DNA from: Pleodorina starrii | Taxonomy: Eukaryota > Chlorophyta > Chlorophyceae > Chlamydomonadales > Volvocaceae | Assembly: GCA_030267565.1 (NCBI GenBank) | Contig: BRXU01000001.1 | Location: 7,136,001 to 7,200,000 of the forward strand | Direction of reading: 5' to 3' | Length of the DNA: 64,000 nt | In this document: positions 14,859-27,902 of the stretch, in pieces | Numbering within the stretch: the stretch's first letter is position 1 | Layout of the letters: every line of letters begins with the position of its first letter | Notes under the pieces: model-generated | What the model was told of the DNA's origin: nothing | What the model saw: only the letters and a program-made list of their open reading frames with translations | The model's database searches: none | Translations under genes and position numbers: made by a program

Positions 14859-17800
14859 CTACTTGGCCGCCGCCGCCGCCGCCACGGAGCTCGGCCCCGT
14901 GTAAGCGTTACTCTGAGTCAGTGTGCCGTTCTGCGTCGCCACCACATAGCCGATGACACCCACCGCCGCCACCGCCGCAGGCGTCACCAGCGGCGCCGCC
15001 GCCGCCGCTAGGCTGCCCGCTGCCGGCGGTGCCGGCGGGCGGCAGGCGTGTAGCAGCGCCAGGGCGGCGGTGAAGAGGTTGAGGGCATTGGCCTGGTGGG
15101 CGCTACCCAGGGCTACGGGCACGTACTGCAGCAGCGTGTAGATGCCCAGCGCAAACTGAAAGGCAGCGGAAAGGGGAGGGGGCCGGAGGGCGGGAGGCAG
15201 GGAGTGGGGAGAGGGGTAACGAGCGCTGCTTTGCGAGTTACCGCAACACCAAGAAATCTATCGCGACGGTTGAAATGCCGCACCAAAAGACCTTCGGGGT
15301 CGTCGGGTTTAAGGCCAAGGGCTCGGAGGTTGCAAAGGCACGGGGCCGGTTCGAGGAAAGGGTCATGGAGAGCGGTGGCCAGAGCGGTGGCTACGGTAGC
15401 CGGTGTTGAGTAAGGTGGGTGGGGGGTGGGTGGGTGCGTTTAGACAGCTGCGGGGAGAGCGGGAGGTCGTCAAGCTGTCGGGAGGTACGGAAGGCGCCGT
15501 TACGCACGCCCGCGCGCACGCATGTTCTCCCCCTCGTCGCCGCACCTGCGCCGCCGTGATGGCTGCCACTGCGTGGAGGCTGCTGGTGGCCCGGCCGGGG
15601 AGCACCGAGCCGCCCCGGTAGCGCAGCCAGGAGGCCCCCACCGCCAGCAGCGTCAAGGTTGCCAGGCAGCTGCGAGGAACACAGCGGGGGAGGGGGGGAG
15701 AGGGAGGCGGAGGCGGAGGCGGAGGCGGAGGAGGAGGCGTAAGGGTGCTTGAGGTGGTGGGGTCGGGGGAGGACGGCACGAAGCGAAGCGGAAGGTGTAA
15801 GATGGAAGCGACGCAAGGCAGCTGCTCAACACCCCAACCCCCAAACACGCACACATGCTCCTCGTGTCTGGCCACCCGCAGCCCTCCCGCCCATCCGGCG
15901 GCTGGGCCTCCCGGTCAAGTCGCTTACCGGTGGTTGAACTGCACGGCGGCCGTGTTCTCAAACAGGTTCCGGAGCGGGGTCAGCCCCAGCCGCTCGTCCC
16001 AGTACTCCTCCGGGACCAGCTGTCCGTTCATGAGGGGATAGGTGTTGTAGGCGCGACCCGCGTCCATGCCTGCGGGGGTTATCCACGTATAGGCCGGGGT
16101 GGGGTGGGATTTGCGGGGAATTGGGGGTCTCGGCACGTCCACACGGACACCGTAGTGGCACCAATCACGACTACAGCTACGGTGTACCTACTTAGTACTT
16201 ACCAGCCACGAAGGCGCCCGAGGTTGCGGTGATGGCGATGAGGGCGGCCAGCGGCAGCAGCACACGCCGGGCGGCGGCGGTGGACTGCAGCACGCCCTCG
16301 GCCGCGCCCAGCGTGGCGGGGCGCGGATACAGCAGGTCTGCGGGTCCAACACATTCGGGCCACCGGGGTGGGGGGCAAGGGGCAGGGGGCAGGGGCGGGC
16401 GGATGGGAGGCGCCCGAGGCGTATCCAGATGGAGGAGAAGGCAGGGGAGGGGCGGAGGGCTTGACGGTGCAGGGCGCGGCCCGCAGCTTCGCGACCCGCC
16501 CAATGCGTTGGTAAGCTACGTAGTCTTACGTGCAGCTAGGTTTTAGGGTTTTAGGGGAAAGAGGCGGTTTCGGAGCGGGCACGCGGGCCCCCGGATGATG
16601 CCATCGCAAACCCTAACCACAAAGAATGCCCCTCAGTCAACCCAACCTCCAACCTTCAACCTCCAACCCCCAACCCAGCCCAACCCCCGTCGTTGACGCA
16701 CCCAACGTGGTCCACACCAGGGTTGCGTAGATGGCGAATGCGGACACCAGGTGGGCAGCCAGGCGGTAGGGAGACACGCGGGGGGCGGCCCACTCGTGCT
16801 CCGGCTCCTGTGTTGATGACGGGGAGGTGGGAGATGAACCCACGGACTGCTGGGCCGGGGCCGAGGACTGGGACGGAGACGAGAGGCGGAGCAGCAGCAG
16901 CCGCATGCAGCCAGCCAGCCAGCAAGCAGGACCCAGATGCCGCCGCTTCGCCGACGCTTTCGCTCCTACGCTTCCGTAGCTGAGCTCACACCCCTGCAGC
17001 CCTGCCCCACGATTCGGCCAGCTCCGCCACACGCTCCGTTCTTTTCGCACAGCGTTCCCCACACAGCCTCGCCCCTACCGCTCCCCCACCACCGCAGGCC
17101 CCATCACCGCCCTAGCTTCCAACCCCTGCACCTCCTCCTCCTCCTCCTCCTCCCCACCGCCCCCGCTCACCTCCAGTCCGCTGCGCACCATCCACCAGCC
17201 CACCAGCCCCTGCGTGCCTCCCATGAAGAACAGCAGTCCCAGCCGCCGACCCAGCGCCCCGTTCACCCAGCCCTTGGCCAGGAAGAAGGCGGCGGGCAGC
17301 GCGAAGGCCAGGCCCAGGAAGCGGCCCCACATGCTGAATTGGTTGCGTGGGGGCAGAAGGGAACAAGGGAACAGGAAGGAGGCAACGAAGGAGAGAGGGA
17401 CGGAAAGGGGGCGTTTAGGACAGGGAGGGAGGACGAAGAGGGCGGGAGGGAGGGAGAAGAGTTGAGAGTTCGCAACTTACGTTCATTAGCCCACGTTCTC
17501 GTATGCTGTATGGCGGCAGGAGTAGGGTCACGGGGAGTGGGGCGACACCCCCCCCTCCGTTCGCTAACGCCGTCTCCTTCTCCGCTGCGATTTTTTCTTT
17601 ATATCCCCCCCCCCGTGACCCTAGAGTAGTCCAGATTGCAGACAGGCGGTGGGGGTCGAGTTAGGCAGGGCCACCCCTTCTACCAATAAACGGCGCCGGA
17701 TCCGGTGACGCCCAACCGTCTGAACCGCTAACGGCTAACTTCTAACTGTCTTGCTTACCGGTGCGCGTACTCCATCCAGTAGATGAACTTGAACTCGTCC

Positions 17801-19281
17801 AGGGTCATGCCGCGGTGCACCTGTCGGGGTTGAGGAGTTGACGGTTGGTGGTGGCCAAAGGCCCCTGCTGCACATGCCGGCGTCTGCTAGGGCTTAACAA
17901 GGGCAGTGCACTTTGGGCACACCAAGGAGAGGTGCACGCCGTCACAACGCCATCCTGCCGTACCTTTTGATACTCGGGGCTGGCCTTGTACTTGGTGAAC
18001 TCAGCCTCCCACTCCGCATCGGTCCGGGGAGGCCGCTCGCCTGCGCGGACACGTGCCATACTCACACACCGATGTGCCTCTTTCCGTTGCGCCTGGAGCG
18101 AGGTGGGCCTGGAGCCAGGTGAGGCAGTTTCGGCGAAGAGCCCGAGCCCGCGAGAAGGAACAGTGACGAGTACAACCCAAATCGCCCCGGCCGAGCTTCA
18201 CCTGGCCCCTCACTCACCAACCCATCAACCCCATCTGGCTGCGCTGCTCCAACGCACTTCATTTGCGTTCTACACGTCACCTCTTCGTCCTCCGCCCCCA
18301 CCAACAGAGCACCGCTTTGCTTCTCCCCTGCATGCGTACCTATACTTACATGCTTTACTGCGCGCGCATACTGTGCGTGCATGCGATACTAGCTTGCTTG
18401 CTATATTTTTTACATCTCCCCGCAGCGCTCGTCCTCAGTGCTCACCCACCCGCCAGTTTCCACTCCGTCATGGACAGACCGGAGCGAGTCAGGCGGGTTA
18501 TGCCGCCCAGTACGACCATGCTGTACACCCACACGGAGCACAGGCCCAGCCAGCCAGCCAGCGCAAGGCGAGCGCCGGAGGACAGGCCCTCGCTCAGCGC
18601 GGATCCGCCGTACAGCTGCCGTCGTACGGCCGTGGCGCCGGCGGCGGCGCCCTCGGCGGCGGCGGCGGTGGCGTAGCCCTTTCGGAGGGCGTGCTGAGAG
18701 GAAACGGGGCAGTAGGAGGGACGCAGGCAGAGGGGAGCGGCGTGGGGTTCCCAGGGAATCTCAGCCCAGGGCTGGCTTCCAGGGGTGTCTCGTAATGCAC
18801 CAGCAATAGTGAACCCCTTTTAAAGAACGCGACCCAGGTCGTGCGTGGCCAAAGCCCTAACACCGAGTCGATTACACCACGGCACGCTAGGATCTGGGTT
18901 TGACCCCGCCAACCCAAATCGGGGGAAGCCGCGTGTCACCCTTCGCGCCACCCATCCGGCTGTGCACTGAGGACCTGCATCCCACCGCCTCCTCACCGCT
19001 GCCGCGACTCCAGCACGCTTGGAGAGAATCCCCGCGGCCAGTAGCATCCCTTGCGGCACACGGGACCGTGCCGCGGCAGCCGCGGCGGTTGTCGACGACG
19101 CCGACGCAGCTGCCATGGAGGCCGCCCCGCCCTGGGCCCTCGCAAGCAAGCCGGCCCCTTCAGCCGTGGCCGCACGGCCGCCGGCGCCAGAAGCCGCCTT
19201 CGTGGCAAAACCGCGGAGCGCCGCGAAAGTTGGCGTTGCGCAGGCGCGGCCGGACACCGAGGCAGCGGCGCATCGCAGCAT
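14859..19281 (-). CDS. COX15: Heme A synthase COX15, mitochondrial
   Basis: Ten exons on minus: 18997..19281, 18450..18693, 17964..18040, 17759..17820, 17171..17333, 16702..16807, 16203..16337, 15928..16069, 15546..15669 and 14859..15155. They sum to 1635 bases, 544 residues. The enzyme oxidises the heme O methyl group to make heme A for cytochrome c oxidase, in the mitochondrial inner membrane. An Arg/Ala/Ser-rich leader ([14 protein letters not shown]...) fits mitochondrial import. Diagnostic motifs are [42 protein letters not shown] and FNHR. The four haem-linked histidines fall at about 222, 296, 404 and 466, in the expected twofold pattern. The first ATG of the typical leader (19279-19281) was chosen. 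The frame stays open to 19485 without a better start. Confidence 0.95.
16541..16556 (+). repeat. Interstitial telomere-type repeat (TTTTAGGG)2
   Basis: Two exact tandem copies of TTTTAGGG, the Chlamydomonas-type telomere unit, lie in the COX15 intron 16338..16701. A single complementary CCCTAAAA also occurs at 45671-45678. Confidence 0.85.
18830..18925 (-). repeat. Possible degenerate tRNA-like/SINE segment
   Basis: Within the first COX15 intron, the minus strand reads GTGGTGTAATCGACTCGG (A-box-like) followed by a tRNA-like anticodon-arm pattern. It is too diverged to assign. Confidence 0.2.
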
Positions 19282-20312
19282 CGACCCCAACCCGACAACG
19301 GATCCGAAGCTCGACGCGCTGGAGCTGTGTGCAGTAGCATCAAGGAGACGCGCCCATGGCAGCTGTGCTGCGTGGGATGGCGTCGCCGCGCCGGACTGGG
19401 CGATGGAGCACGATGCGCTCTCGGTCGCGCAGCGGGAGAACTGTTTCAGAAGAGACGCGCAGCGGGAGCTTTGAGCCCCCGACATCGTGCTTGGTTACGA
19501 TGGTTCTGGCAGGGGCGTGCAGGCTATAGGAATTCGCAGGTTGTGTCGGCGATGACAAAGTTGATGGGTGCCAGCCTTTGCAACACTCTAGCGGAAAATT
19601 AGCTAACCGTTTCCGCTTTCGTAATTTCTATGTGGAGTCACCTCAATGGCGCTGTTAGACGAGCAAAGCGATAATATCTTGTTTGCAATAAAATCGGTTT
19701 GTGAAGCCGCAAGTCGCCACGTTGCTCCTTGTAATTGACTTGATGCGATATGGGGAGCGATGGGTTAGCTATTTTCTTGAGACAGAGATGACAAATAGAT
19801 GAGGAACCAATTGCTGGTACGCGCCAACGGTACACGTTCGGTTGGACTACGGAACAGTTGGAATCGACACAGCGACACAGCGTCCGTACGCACCCAGGGC
19901 GGCTTACAATCGGTGATGACGCGGGAGACACCACGCAACACAGGGCACGCAATACAGGGCACCCATCCTAACTCCACACGCGCACGTGCTGTCCGAGACG
20001 TGTCTTGAGACCATGCTAGCTCCTAGCGCTGCCGAACTCGCCAAGCCCATGCTCCTGCGGCGCCTGTCGCAGATATAACACACCCGATAGACAAACAAAC
20101 CGCATGCGTCCAAAACATGCGCCATCTGCCAGCGGCTGCCACTAGGCGCACACCTGCCCGCATCGCTCCTGTCTGCGCCGCCACACAACCTGTCCGCCCC
20201 AAAGTTCCGAAACCCCTCACGCTCGAACACACACAACGCCGCCCCACCTTTCATATCCAACCAGAAACCAACCAAAAGTAAGTGACAACCAGCCCCAGCT
20301 AACACGCCCCGG
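19282..20312. other. COX15 upstream region and TGD4-like 3' UTR
   Basis: This is a head-to-tail spacer between two minus-strand genes. The TGD4-like 3' UTR should end near 19890 at its TGTAA signal. The remaining ~600 bases hold the COX15 promoter and 5' UTR. No gene is seen. Confidence 0.5.
19904..19908 (-). terminator. Poly(A) signal TGTAA for the TGD4-like gene
   Basis: TTACA on plus lies about 405 bases beyond the stop at 20313. Confidence 0.55.
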
Positions 20313-23300
20313 CTAAAACATGCGCAGCTCCACCATGCCCTCCCGGCGCTGCGGCGTGTACCACGCCACCAGCCTGGCAGCCCCCCTGGAGCCCGGCACT
20401 GCCAAATCCAGCGCATACACCGCCTCCAGCAGCTGCGGCCGCATTCGCACCGTGTGAGCCGCCACCGCCCCCGCCGCGCCGCCCAGCCAGGCGCCCGCGC
20501 CACGGGCGGCCGCCGCCGGCGGCGGCGGCAGCGCCAGCGGCCTGCTCGACGCCAGCTCGTATCGCCAGTCGGCGGCAAAGCGCAGCGGCCCCACCAGCTG
20601 CTGCGACAACGACAGCGACAGCGCGTGCCAGGCGCCCGTATCGCCTAGCGCAAAGGCGGGGTGGCGCTGTCGGCCCGGGCCCACGCCCATGCCCTGGACC
20701 TGTCCCGGCCCTTGCCGCGCCCCAGCGGCTGGGGCCCACAGCCCGCAGTCGAGCTGCGCGGACAGGCGAGTGAAGTCGAATAGCCAGCCGCTGAAGCGGC
20801 CGGCCTGGACACTGGCGGCAGCGCTGGCGAACGGGCGCAGTGCGCCGCGGCTGACGACGGGGCCGACCGCCGAGCCGCTTCCGGCGGAGGCAGCAGCTGC
20901 CGCCGCCGCCGGCGCACCATCGTCGGCGCCGCGTCCGCGGCGACGCAGAACTTGCTTCAGCCAAAGGTCCTGAATCCAGGCGAGCCGCGTGGGGCGGAGG
21001 GTGGCGCCGCCGCCGGGCGCCACCGACCCGTGGGTCAGAACAATGACGGGCGCGCGCGCCGTAAGGCCCGCCACGCCCGCCACCTTGACATGCGGCTCCC
21101 CAACGAAGGAGCTCCAGGGGACCTGCGCCGCGGCGCCATCTGTCCCGCCGTAGCCGTAGCCGCCGCCGGCATCGTTGCGGGAGGACAGGGATAAGGGGGA
21201 CGAAATGGGGGCGCAGTGCGGTTAAGACACTGTCGGACACCTTTTGCCGCTAATACGACGCATCCCGGGGATGCGATGCGGTTGCCGAACCCCCTGTGCC
21301 GCCCGGAAACAGCAGCCGTCGCCGCCGTCACCGCCGTCCCGCCTACACCGCAGCCCTCAACCTCAAACAGACCGGTCAACGCTTTGATTCGCATTGCTTC
21401 GCATTGCTCGCTTTCTGTAACCCCATAGAATAAAAACATCCTCTCCGCACCAAGCCGCGCAATCCCCTCTCAACCACACCTGGCTGCGGTCGCGATGGGG
21501 CTGCCGCCTGCCGCCTGGGCGCCGCCGCCCCCGGCGCCGCCGCCGCCACCGCCTCCAGCTGCTCCACCAGTCCTCCGCCGCCGACCCACTGAGTCGCCGC
21601 CGTCACATCATCCCTCAACCGACTAACCGACTGAGTGACATCCACCAGGGCCTCCTGCACCGCCCCGGCGGAAGGCAGCTCGATGCCAAACGGCTTGCCG
21701 CCGCCGCCTCCGGCGGCTCCGCCGCCGGCGCCCGCGCCGCCGCCTCCGGCGGCGGCGGCTCCGCCGCCGCCCGCCCGCAGCGGTGCTTTGCCACCCGCGG
21801 TGGCGCCGCCGCCGACCAGCGCACCGCTGCCGACGTCCTCATCCTCATCATCGTCTTCATCGCCGCTGCTGCGCGAGTGCGAGTGGTAGCTGCCGGCGGC
21901 GGCCTGGCGCGCCACTGGCGCCGCCGGAGTGACACCAATGGGGGTCAAGCTGCTGCCGCTAGCAGCCGCGGCGACGGTGGGGCCGGCGCCATCGGCTGCA
22001 GCCGTCACTGACGCTTCCGTACGACGGCGGCGATGCAGCGGCCGCTTGGGAGCCTGCCAGAGAACTCGCTCCCCTTGAATCGCAACCGTGCCCTGGGGGC
22101 AGGTACGAAAACGGCCGTATGACAAGTTCGTGACCTCTCCCAGTACTCTCTTCCACTACAACAACGAACTTCCGCCGCACGGCCCCTAAAGCGCCCCCCT
22201 GATCACACGCCCGCGACCCAGCCCATTTGCCGCAACCCATTTGCCGCCCGACCCCCATGTATGACGGGTGCCCCACACCAAGACGAGGGTCCACGCAAGC
22301 CAACGCACGCCGCCACCAAACGGCCACCCACCTGGACGTATGCGGCGCTCTGCAGCGCGGGTCCGAGTCCACCGGCGGCGGCGGCAGCCACCGCAGGCCC
22401 GTCCGAGCCCGGCAGCGGTACCGTCGGCGGCGCAGTCACCTGGCAAGACGGGGGAATAAGAAAATGGGAAGGGAGCCAAGGAGCAGTTGACAGACAGGGG
22501 AGAAGGATTCTTCTGGATTCCCGTGATGCGGATGTCTGTGGCAATCATCAGGTCACCAACCAGGTCGCAGGGGGCAACGGGAGGGTGGGGTGCGCGATTT
22601 GATATTACCATGCCTGCAGCCTTCAAGCCGCGGTGCCGATGGCCCAGCCAGCAGCACCTCCCAGACAAGGTGTGGCCTCCTTTCAAGCCCAACGTCGACG
22701 CTCGCCCTCCAACCTTCCGCTGTGGCCCGCCAGCCCCTCCGCCTCAGCGCGCTGGCCCGGACAAGCCCGCGCAGCCGCCTCTCCGGGTCGCCATATCTCG
22801 CCAGCACACACACCCTTGGACGAACTTTCGCCCCGCCTGGCCCCTCACGCCCGCCTCTCCCTCATCTCCTTCCGCCCAGCCCGTTCACCAGCTGCCCCCA
22901 TCCTCCCAGCAGGCAAGCACCCGCTGGGCCGGCCCATCCCAGACATCTCCCCCCCCATTCCCGACCTGCAACAAGCCGCAGCGCCACACCAGCGGCGCCC
23001 GTGACGTCGCTACCGAGCCCGCCTGCAGACCCAGCAGCAGTGGAGTCGTTGTGGTGGCAGCGGCGCCTCCGCCGCCATTGCCGCCACCGGCGCTCCCACC
23101 GCCCGCCGGCGCCGCGGTGCGGTGGCCCAGCGACAAATCCGCCCGCGCCTCCGCCCACCGCCCCACACGCGACTGCAGCTGGCAGGATAGTGACATGGGC
23201 GCGGCCCAGCCTGCAGGAGAGGTGGCCGTGGTGGCGGGCGTTCCGTCGCGCGGTGTGCGGCGGCGGGATGCAGTGGACGCGGAGTCGGGCGCGGAGGCGG

Positions 23301-24603
23301 AGGTGGCCGGGGGGAACAAGTCGAGCCGCGAGCGGAGGACGGTGTTCCTGCCAGGGTGAGGGTGGGGCACAATTCGGAGCAGAGGGAGGTGGGTCGGCGC
23401 AGGGGCGGCTGAATTGGGAGGGCAACGGGCGGCGGGGCTGAAGGGAGCGCAGTCAATGATCTGACCCTAGCCGTTTGGAAGAGCCGTCCCGGCCGGTAAG
23501 GCACGGATACGAAACAGTTCGCAGGTACAGCACAGTAAGGTGGGCGGCATCAGGCCCTTCTTTGGGCCCTCCCACAGCCCCCACTCCCACCTGCTCAGCT
23601 GCACTCGGGATGTGCCGCACAGGCTATAGCTGCGCGGGTCGGCCGCCGCCGCCAGCTGCATTCCGGCACACGGGGCGGACGAGGTCAGCACATACGACGT
23701 ATACGAGGCACGTGAGTGAAGTTGCCCGCAGCTGAGGTCATCCGCACCCTGCGACTGGGACCTGAGCAGGGCTTCCCACTTTGCTAAGCCCATTTGCGCC
23801 ATAACGTGTGGGGCCATACCAACCCATATCAATTGGCGCCTATACCAACTGACGCCCATACCAACCGCCAGAGGCCATACGAGTCAGACCAAGGTGATGG
23901 CTCCTGTCAGGCAGATCCGTGGTATGCATGAATGAACCTCCCAACCGACCCGTGGGTCAGCGTATCTCACCAGGTCCGCGCGATGCGCCACCAGCCGCCC
24001 CAGCCGCGCGCGCCCGCTGAGCGCCGCCCACCAGGAGTCACCGCCGCTGTGGGCGAGGATCCGATCCAGAACCTGAGGGCGGAGGGAGGGGGCCAGAGGG
24101 ACGGCGGACGCCGTCCGAACCGGGGCGGTTGGCCATCAGGTAAAATCGACGTGGGTTGAGGCAAGGTCCGCACAGGGGCAAAAGCTACGTCGCTCGGCAA
24201 GGGGCAGCCAAACTCCTTCCACCAGGGGCGCGTGCTGGACGCGTGGTGGACGCGTGGAAGCCCCCTACGGACTGCTCACCACGCCGCCCTGGTCGTGGCA
24301 AACAGACGGCAATCCAGGAAGCGACGGCCGACCAGGAAGCTTCACGGCTTGGGTAGCCAGGACCAGGTGCGGGCGGGACAAGCCGGAGCCCGCCAGGAGT
24401 GGCAATGGCGCGGGCTCGGACACGGACGAGGCCAGTGCCGCATCGGGCGCGGATGCAGACGCCACCGACAGGCCCCAGTACTGTGCAGGAACGGTGCGGC
24501 GTATCTGATGTGCTAGCGCTGCCTTCTCGGGGACGATGCCCAACGGTGTCGACGACGACAGTGGGTGCCCCGAGTTCGACATACTGTCAGAGCTGCTTGA
24601 CAT
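20313..24603 (-). CDS. TGD4: TGD4-like chloroplast envelope lipid-transfer protein
   Basis: Seven exons on minus: 24280..24603, 23971..24072, 23591..23748, 22966..23347, 22332..22439, 21480..22092 and 20313..21139. They total 2514 bases, 837 residues, and all phases agree. Plant TGD4 is an outer-envelope beta-barrel that binds phosphatidic acid and helps move ER lipid into the plastid. Similarity lies in order along the protein: DSWWAALSGRARLGRLVAHR (about 120), GERVLWQAPKR (about 365), GEPHVKVAGVAG, AGRFSGWLFDFTRLSAQLDC, and the last residues WYTPQRREGMVELRMF, closest to the conserved TGD4 C-terminus. It is much longer than Arabidopsis TGD4 (about 480), mainly from Gly/Ala/Asp-rich inserts at 370-530. 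The family call rests on my memory of the plant protein. Lipid function is inference. Confidence 0.82.
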
Positions 24604-25019
24604 GAACCCGTTACTTAATGCCTCTGGCGGTGTCGGTGCGTGCTGCTTTCTATTACCGACTCCGCGCGCAGCAGGACTGACCCTTTCTAAATTTAACCTT
24701 TTATACTACGTGTATCACAAGTAAAAGCAGCTTGACTGGCACAATTTATAATGCTAGAAGTTGAGTGAGCATTACAAATTGAACCGAAAGTATTCCTTAC
24801 TGTCCGAAACTCGGCAGGACTAAATTTGATCGAAGCCTTTGCGGAAACACCACCTTAGGCAAATCCGAACACCCACCTCCAGCGGATGCACGTGCCGTAT
24901 ATGCAGGGCCCTCACTGTACGGCATGCTGTTTGCTGCGATCAAGATGCGCCCAGAAGTCAACAACTTTGTCCCAGAACGCGCCAGCAACCTGTGACCAAT
25001 TACCTCCATCACAGCAACA
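24604..25019. other. Divergent promoter between TGD4-like and psaN
   Basis: 416 bases separate the two start codons, an AT-richer stretch than its surroundings, including ACAATTTATAATG near 24738. It probably contains both core promoters. No gene is seen. Confidence 0.5.
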
Positions 25020-26451
25020 ATGGCCGTCTCGATGCGTGCTCAGTGGTGAGCAGCGGCGACGGCGTCGGACCCTCCAACCATGTTTGCTTGCTGTGCGCGA
25101 CTATTAGCATCTGAATACCAACGCTTGTGCAATATTAATTGTGAATGGTATATATGTTTCACATTGTGATCAGCGTCAGCGCTGCTTTGGCCGACCAATA
25201 TGACGCCTCGGTTGATGGCATGCTGTTGCCCCTCCTTTCCTTCGATGCAGCGTCAAGGTGCAGGCTGCCCGCCCTGCCCGCGCCACCGCCGTGGTGTGCC
25301 GCGCCTCGGCTGGGTCTCGCCGTGAGGTCAGCTACTAAGCAAAACGGGCACTGGATTCGGACCCGCAGTTCGGCTACATAGTTCATCCTAGTCGTTCAGG
25401 CCTGTTCCGACGCATATCGAGTGATTGCATTGCGAAATTATTTATGGATACTTCCGCACATGCTTCCGCGGCGGGCTTTTGAACTTGATTCGTCGTTTTT
25501 TGACTTGAGGCATGTCCTATTCCATGGTTCCCTGTACGCAGCTGCTGGGTCTGGGCTTCCTCCTGGGCGCTGCTGCCCTGGCCCCGGCTGCCAACGCCGG
25601 CGTGGTGAGTTGTCGGGGGGTGCTGTGGCTCGAAGAGTGTCCGGTCTCACGCGTCAAAGCGCGGGCATGTGTTTCTTGCGCGGCCCTCTCGAACCGGAGT
25701 ACACGGCGATCAACATTCAACCCACGTGCCTCTCGGGTCGTGACGTGCTCATCTGGCGCTTACGGCGCGGACGCACAGGGAGCTTGATAGGTATAGCTGA
25801 GCTGTGTCTGCGGCGCCAAGTACATGCGGAGCAAAGCTGCATCTTCCTGTGCGATGTCACGCCCTGCCTGCCCAACTTCCTCCGTCTCAGCTTGTTCCCT
25901 TGCGGTTCGCTGCTGCATCCCGCCCTCTTGGCATAGGTTGAGGACCTCCTGGCCAAGTCAGAGGCCAACAAGGCGCTGAACAACAAGAAGCGCCTGGCCA
26001 CCAGCTACGCTAACCTGGCTCGCAGCCGCACCGTCTACGACGGCACCTGCGCCTTCCCGGAGAACTTCTTCGGCTGCGAGGAGCTGGCCTTCAACAAGGG
26101 CGTCAAGTACATTGCTGACGACCTGAAGATTGAGTGCGAGGTGAGGCTACACGTCTGGGATATGGGTGTAGTTGTTGGGAGGCAGCTGAAGGGCGAAGGA
26201 TGCCGCACGGTTCATCAGGGGCCCTTCATGAAATAGTCCAAACATACCAGAATCCGGGCAATGGGTTGGCAAGTGATACGGTAAGATCAAATCTGCGGAC
26301 AGAACTGAAGATGTCAGGGACCTGGCCATGCGACTCCAGTCCCGCTGCTCTAAATACCTCCGTCCCGACCATCTGTCTGTCTCTTCCCTTGGTCGCGCAG
26401 GGCAAGGACGCCAAGTCCTGCGGCTCGAAGTTCACCCTCCGCTCCAAGTAA
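25020..26451 (+). CDS. psaN: Photosystem I subunit PsaN precursor
   Basis: Five exons: 25020..25045, 25251..25326, 25542..25604, 25937..26140 and 26401..26451, together 420 bases, 139 residues. A transit peptide (MAVSMRAQCVKVQAARPARA...) is followed by SRRELLGLGFLLGAAALAPA. This is a twin-arginine thylakoid signal ending ANA before Gly54, fitting the known lumenal location of PsaN and its Tat-type import. The mature ~86 residues contain EANKALNNKKRLATSYANLA, TVYDGTCAFPENFFGCEELA and CEGKDAKSCGSKF. The four cysteines are those of the PsaN family. PsaN lies on the lumenal face of photosystem I and aids plastocyanin-linked electron transfer. Exon 2 uses a GTCAGC donor, a weak site chosen because it keeps the frame and joins RRE to LLG. 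Confidence 0.95.
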
Positions 26452-27902
26452 ACGATGACGGACTGAACAATTCGACGAGGCCAGGCTCGCGCCTGCCGCA
26501 GTTTTGTGTTCAATTTTGGTCCTTAGGTAGTGCGGGGGCGAATCGCTTGTGAGCTGCGGCCCGTGGGGCTGCACTCGCCGATGGCGCTGCGACCTGGGAC
26601 GCGAGGGGCGTCTGATTGCACGTTTAATACGCGCGTCTGACGAGAGAAGAGAATTCGTATGCGACGATGTCGGTTGATGCGTGGTGCCGCGGCCCGTGTT
26701 GGCCGATGTCGACGCGTGATACGCATACCCACGTGTGAAGGCCCACGTTTGGGCCGGACACTCGCTCCAGCCATGGACGCGCGACTGTCGTCCTGTGCTG
26801 TGCACCTTGTATTTGTAAGATGCGCGGAAGCTCTTCTCTCTACCCGGGTGCCAAATGCCAAAACATAGGTCCTCAGCAAACGGTAACCCACCAGCAAATG
26901 GTAACCCACCAGCAAGCTGGACTGCTGAACAGTGAAATAGGCGTGATGTAGTAACTCGTCCTTGAATTTGAGTACGCAGTCTGGGATCTACCCTGCTGCC
27001 TTATTAGCAGAGCCCAGCAAAAGAAATGAGCGCAACGAAATGGAGGCAGCAATGGGGCGCACAGTCAGCCGCCACATGCACGTGAGGGCGTTAAGGGGGA
27101 ACGCGAGGGAGAGCTGCAAGATTCTAGGTGAGACGCAGCTGTCAATCCAACCTGTTCGATTATAACAGCTGCGTCTCTGGTATCGTTCTGAGATCCAGCC
27201 AACAGTTGCAGCAGTCGCATAACCCCTCCGACAGAGCGCAGACTCTTTGTCCTCTTTGTGTGCGCAGGGTTGACTGAGCTTTCTCCGCGGCCTGCCCCAC
27301 CTCCCCCCAGGCTCAAGGACACAGGTAGCGACTGAGGCCACAGGGCCCCCTAGCGACGTGCGTGCAAAGCACGGCCCCATGTGATTGCTTATCCGCACCG
27401 TCTCGTCCGTATTGCCGCACATGCGCAGCCGCGGGCGCACCGCAACGCCTCTGGTTGCCTTAGCTCATCATTGTGCTCTTACACAACCAGGGCTCTTGCT
27501 TGCCGTTTTTGGCAGGCCAGAATGTTTCTGGCAGGCCAGAATGAGCTTCATTGCGAGCCTTGGCGGGCAACGTTGTCCCACGGGCCTATGGTACATGGCG
27601 CGCAAGTTGGATCCCTACGGAACGCAATCCATCAACAGATCTATGATATAAAACATAGCGCTCTACCTGCAGAAAAATTAAGGAAATATCTGGAAGCCTC
27701 TTTCAATAGATACGCTTGCCGTAAGGCCTTGCCGTAAATAGATATGACGTGAACGAGGGAAGTAAAACTTCGCTAATCCACTTCTTATGCGTTAGACATA
27801 GCTGTTATACTAAGTGTTGAAAGGCTCTGGGTGCCTGGCCTTTGACCTGTAACAACAGTAGGGCCGTGCTTTAGCTAGGAAACTTACTTGCTGCCTGGAA
27901 CG
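26452..27902. other. psaN 3' UTR and ZEP upstream region
   Basis: The psaN 3' UTR runs to about 26835. The rest is the 5' flank of the epoxidase gene. Short direct repeats are visible: GGTAACCCACCAGCAA twice at about 26882-26915 and GGCAGGCCAGAATG twice at about 27509-27542. No coding sequence is supported. Confidence 0.5.
26814..26818 (+). terminator. Poly(A) signal TGTAA for psaN
   Basis: This is the first TGTAA downstream of the psaN stop at 26451, 363 bases away. Confidence 0.6.
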
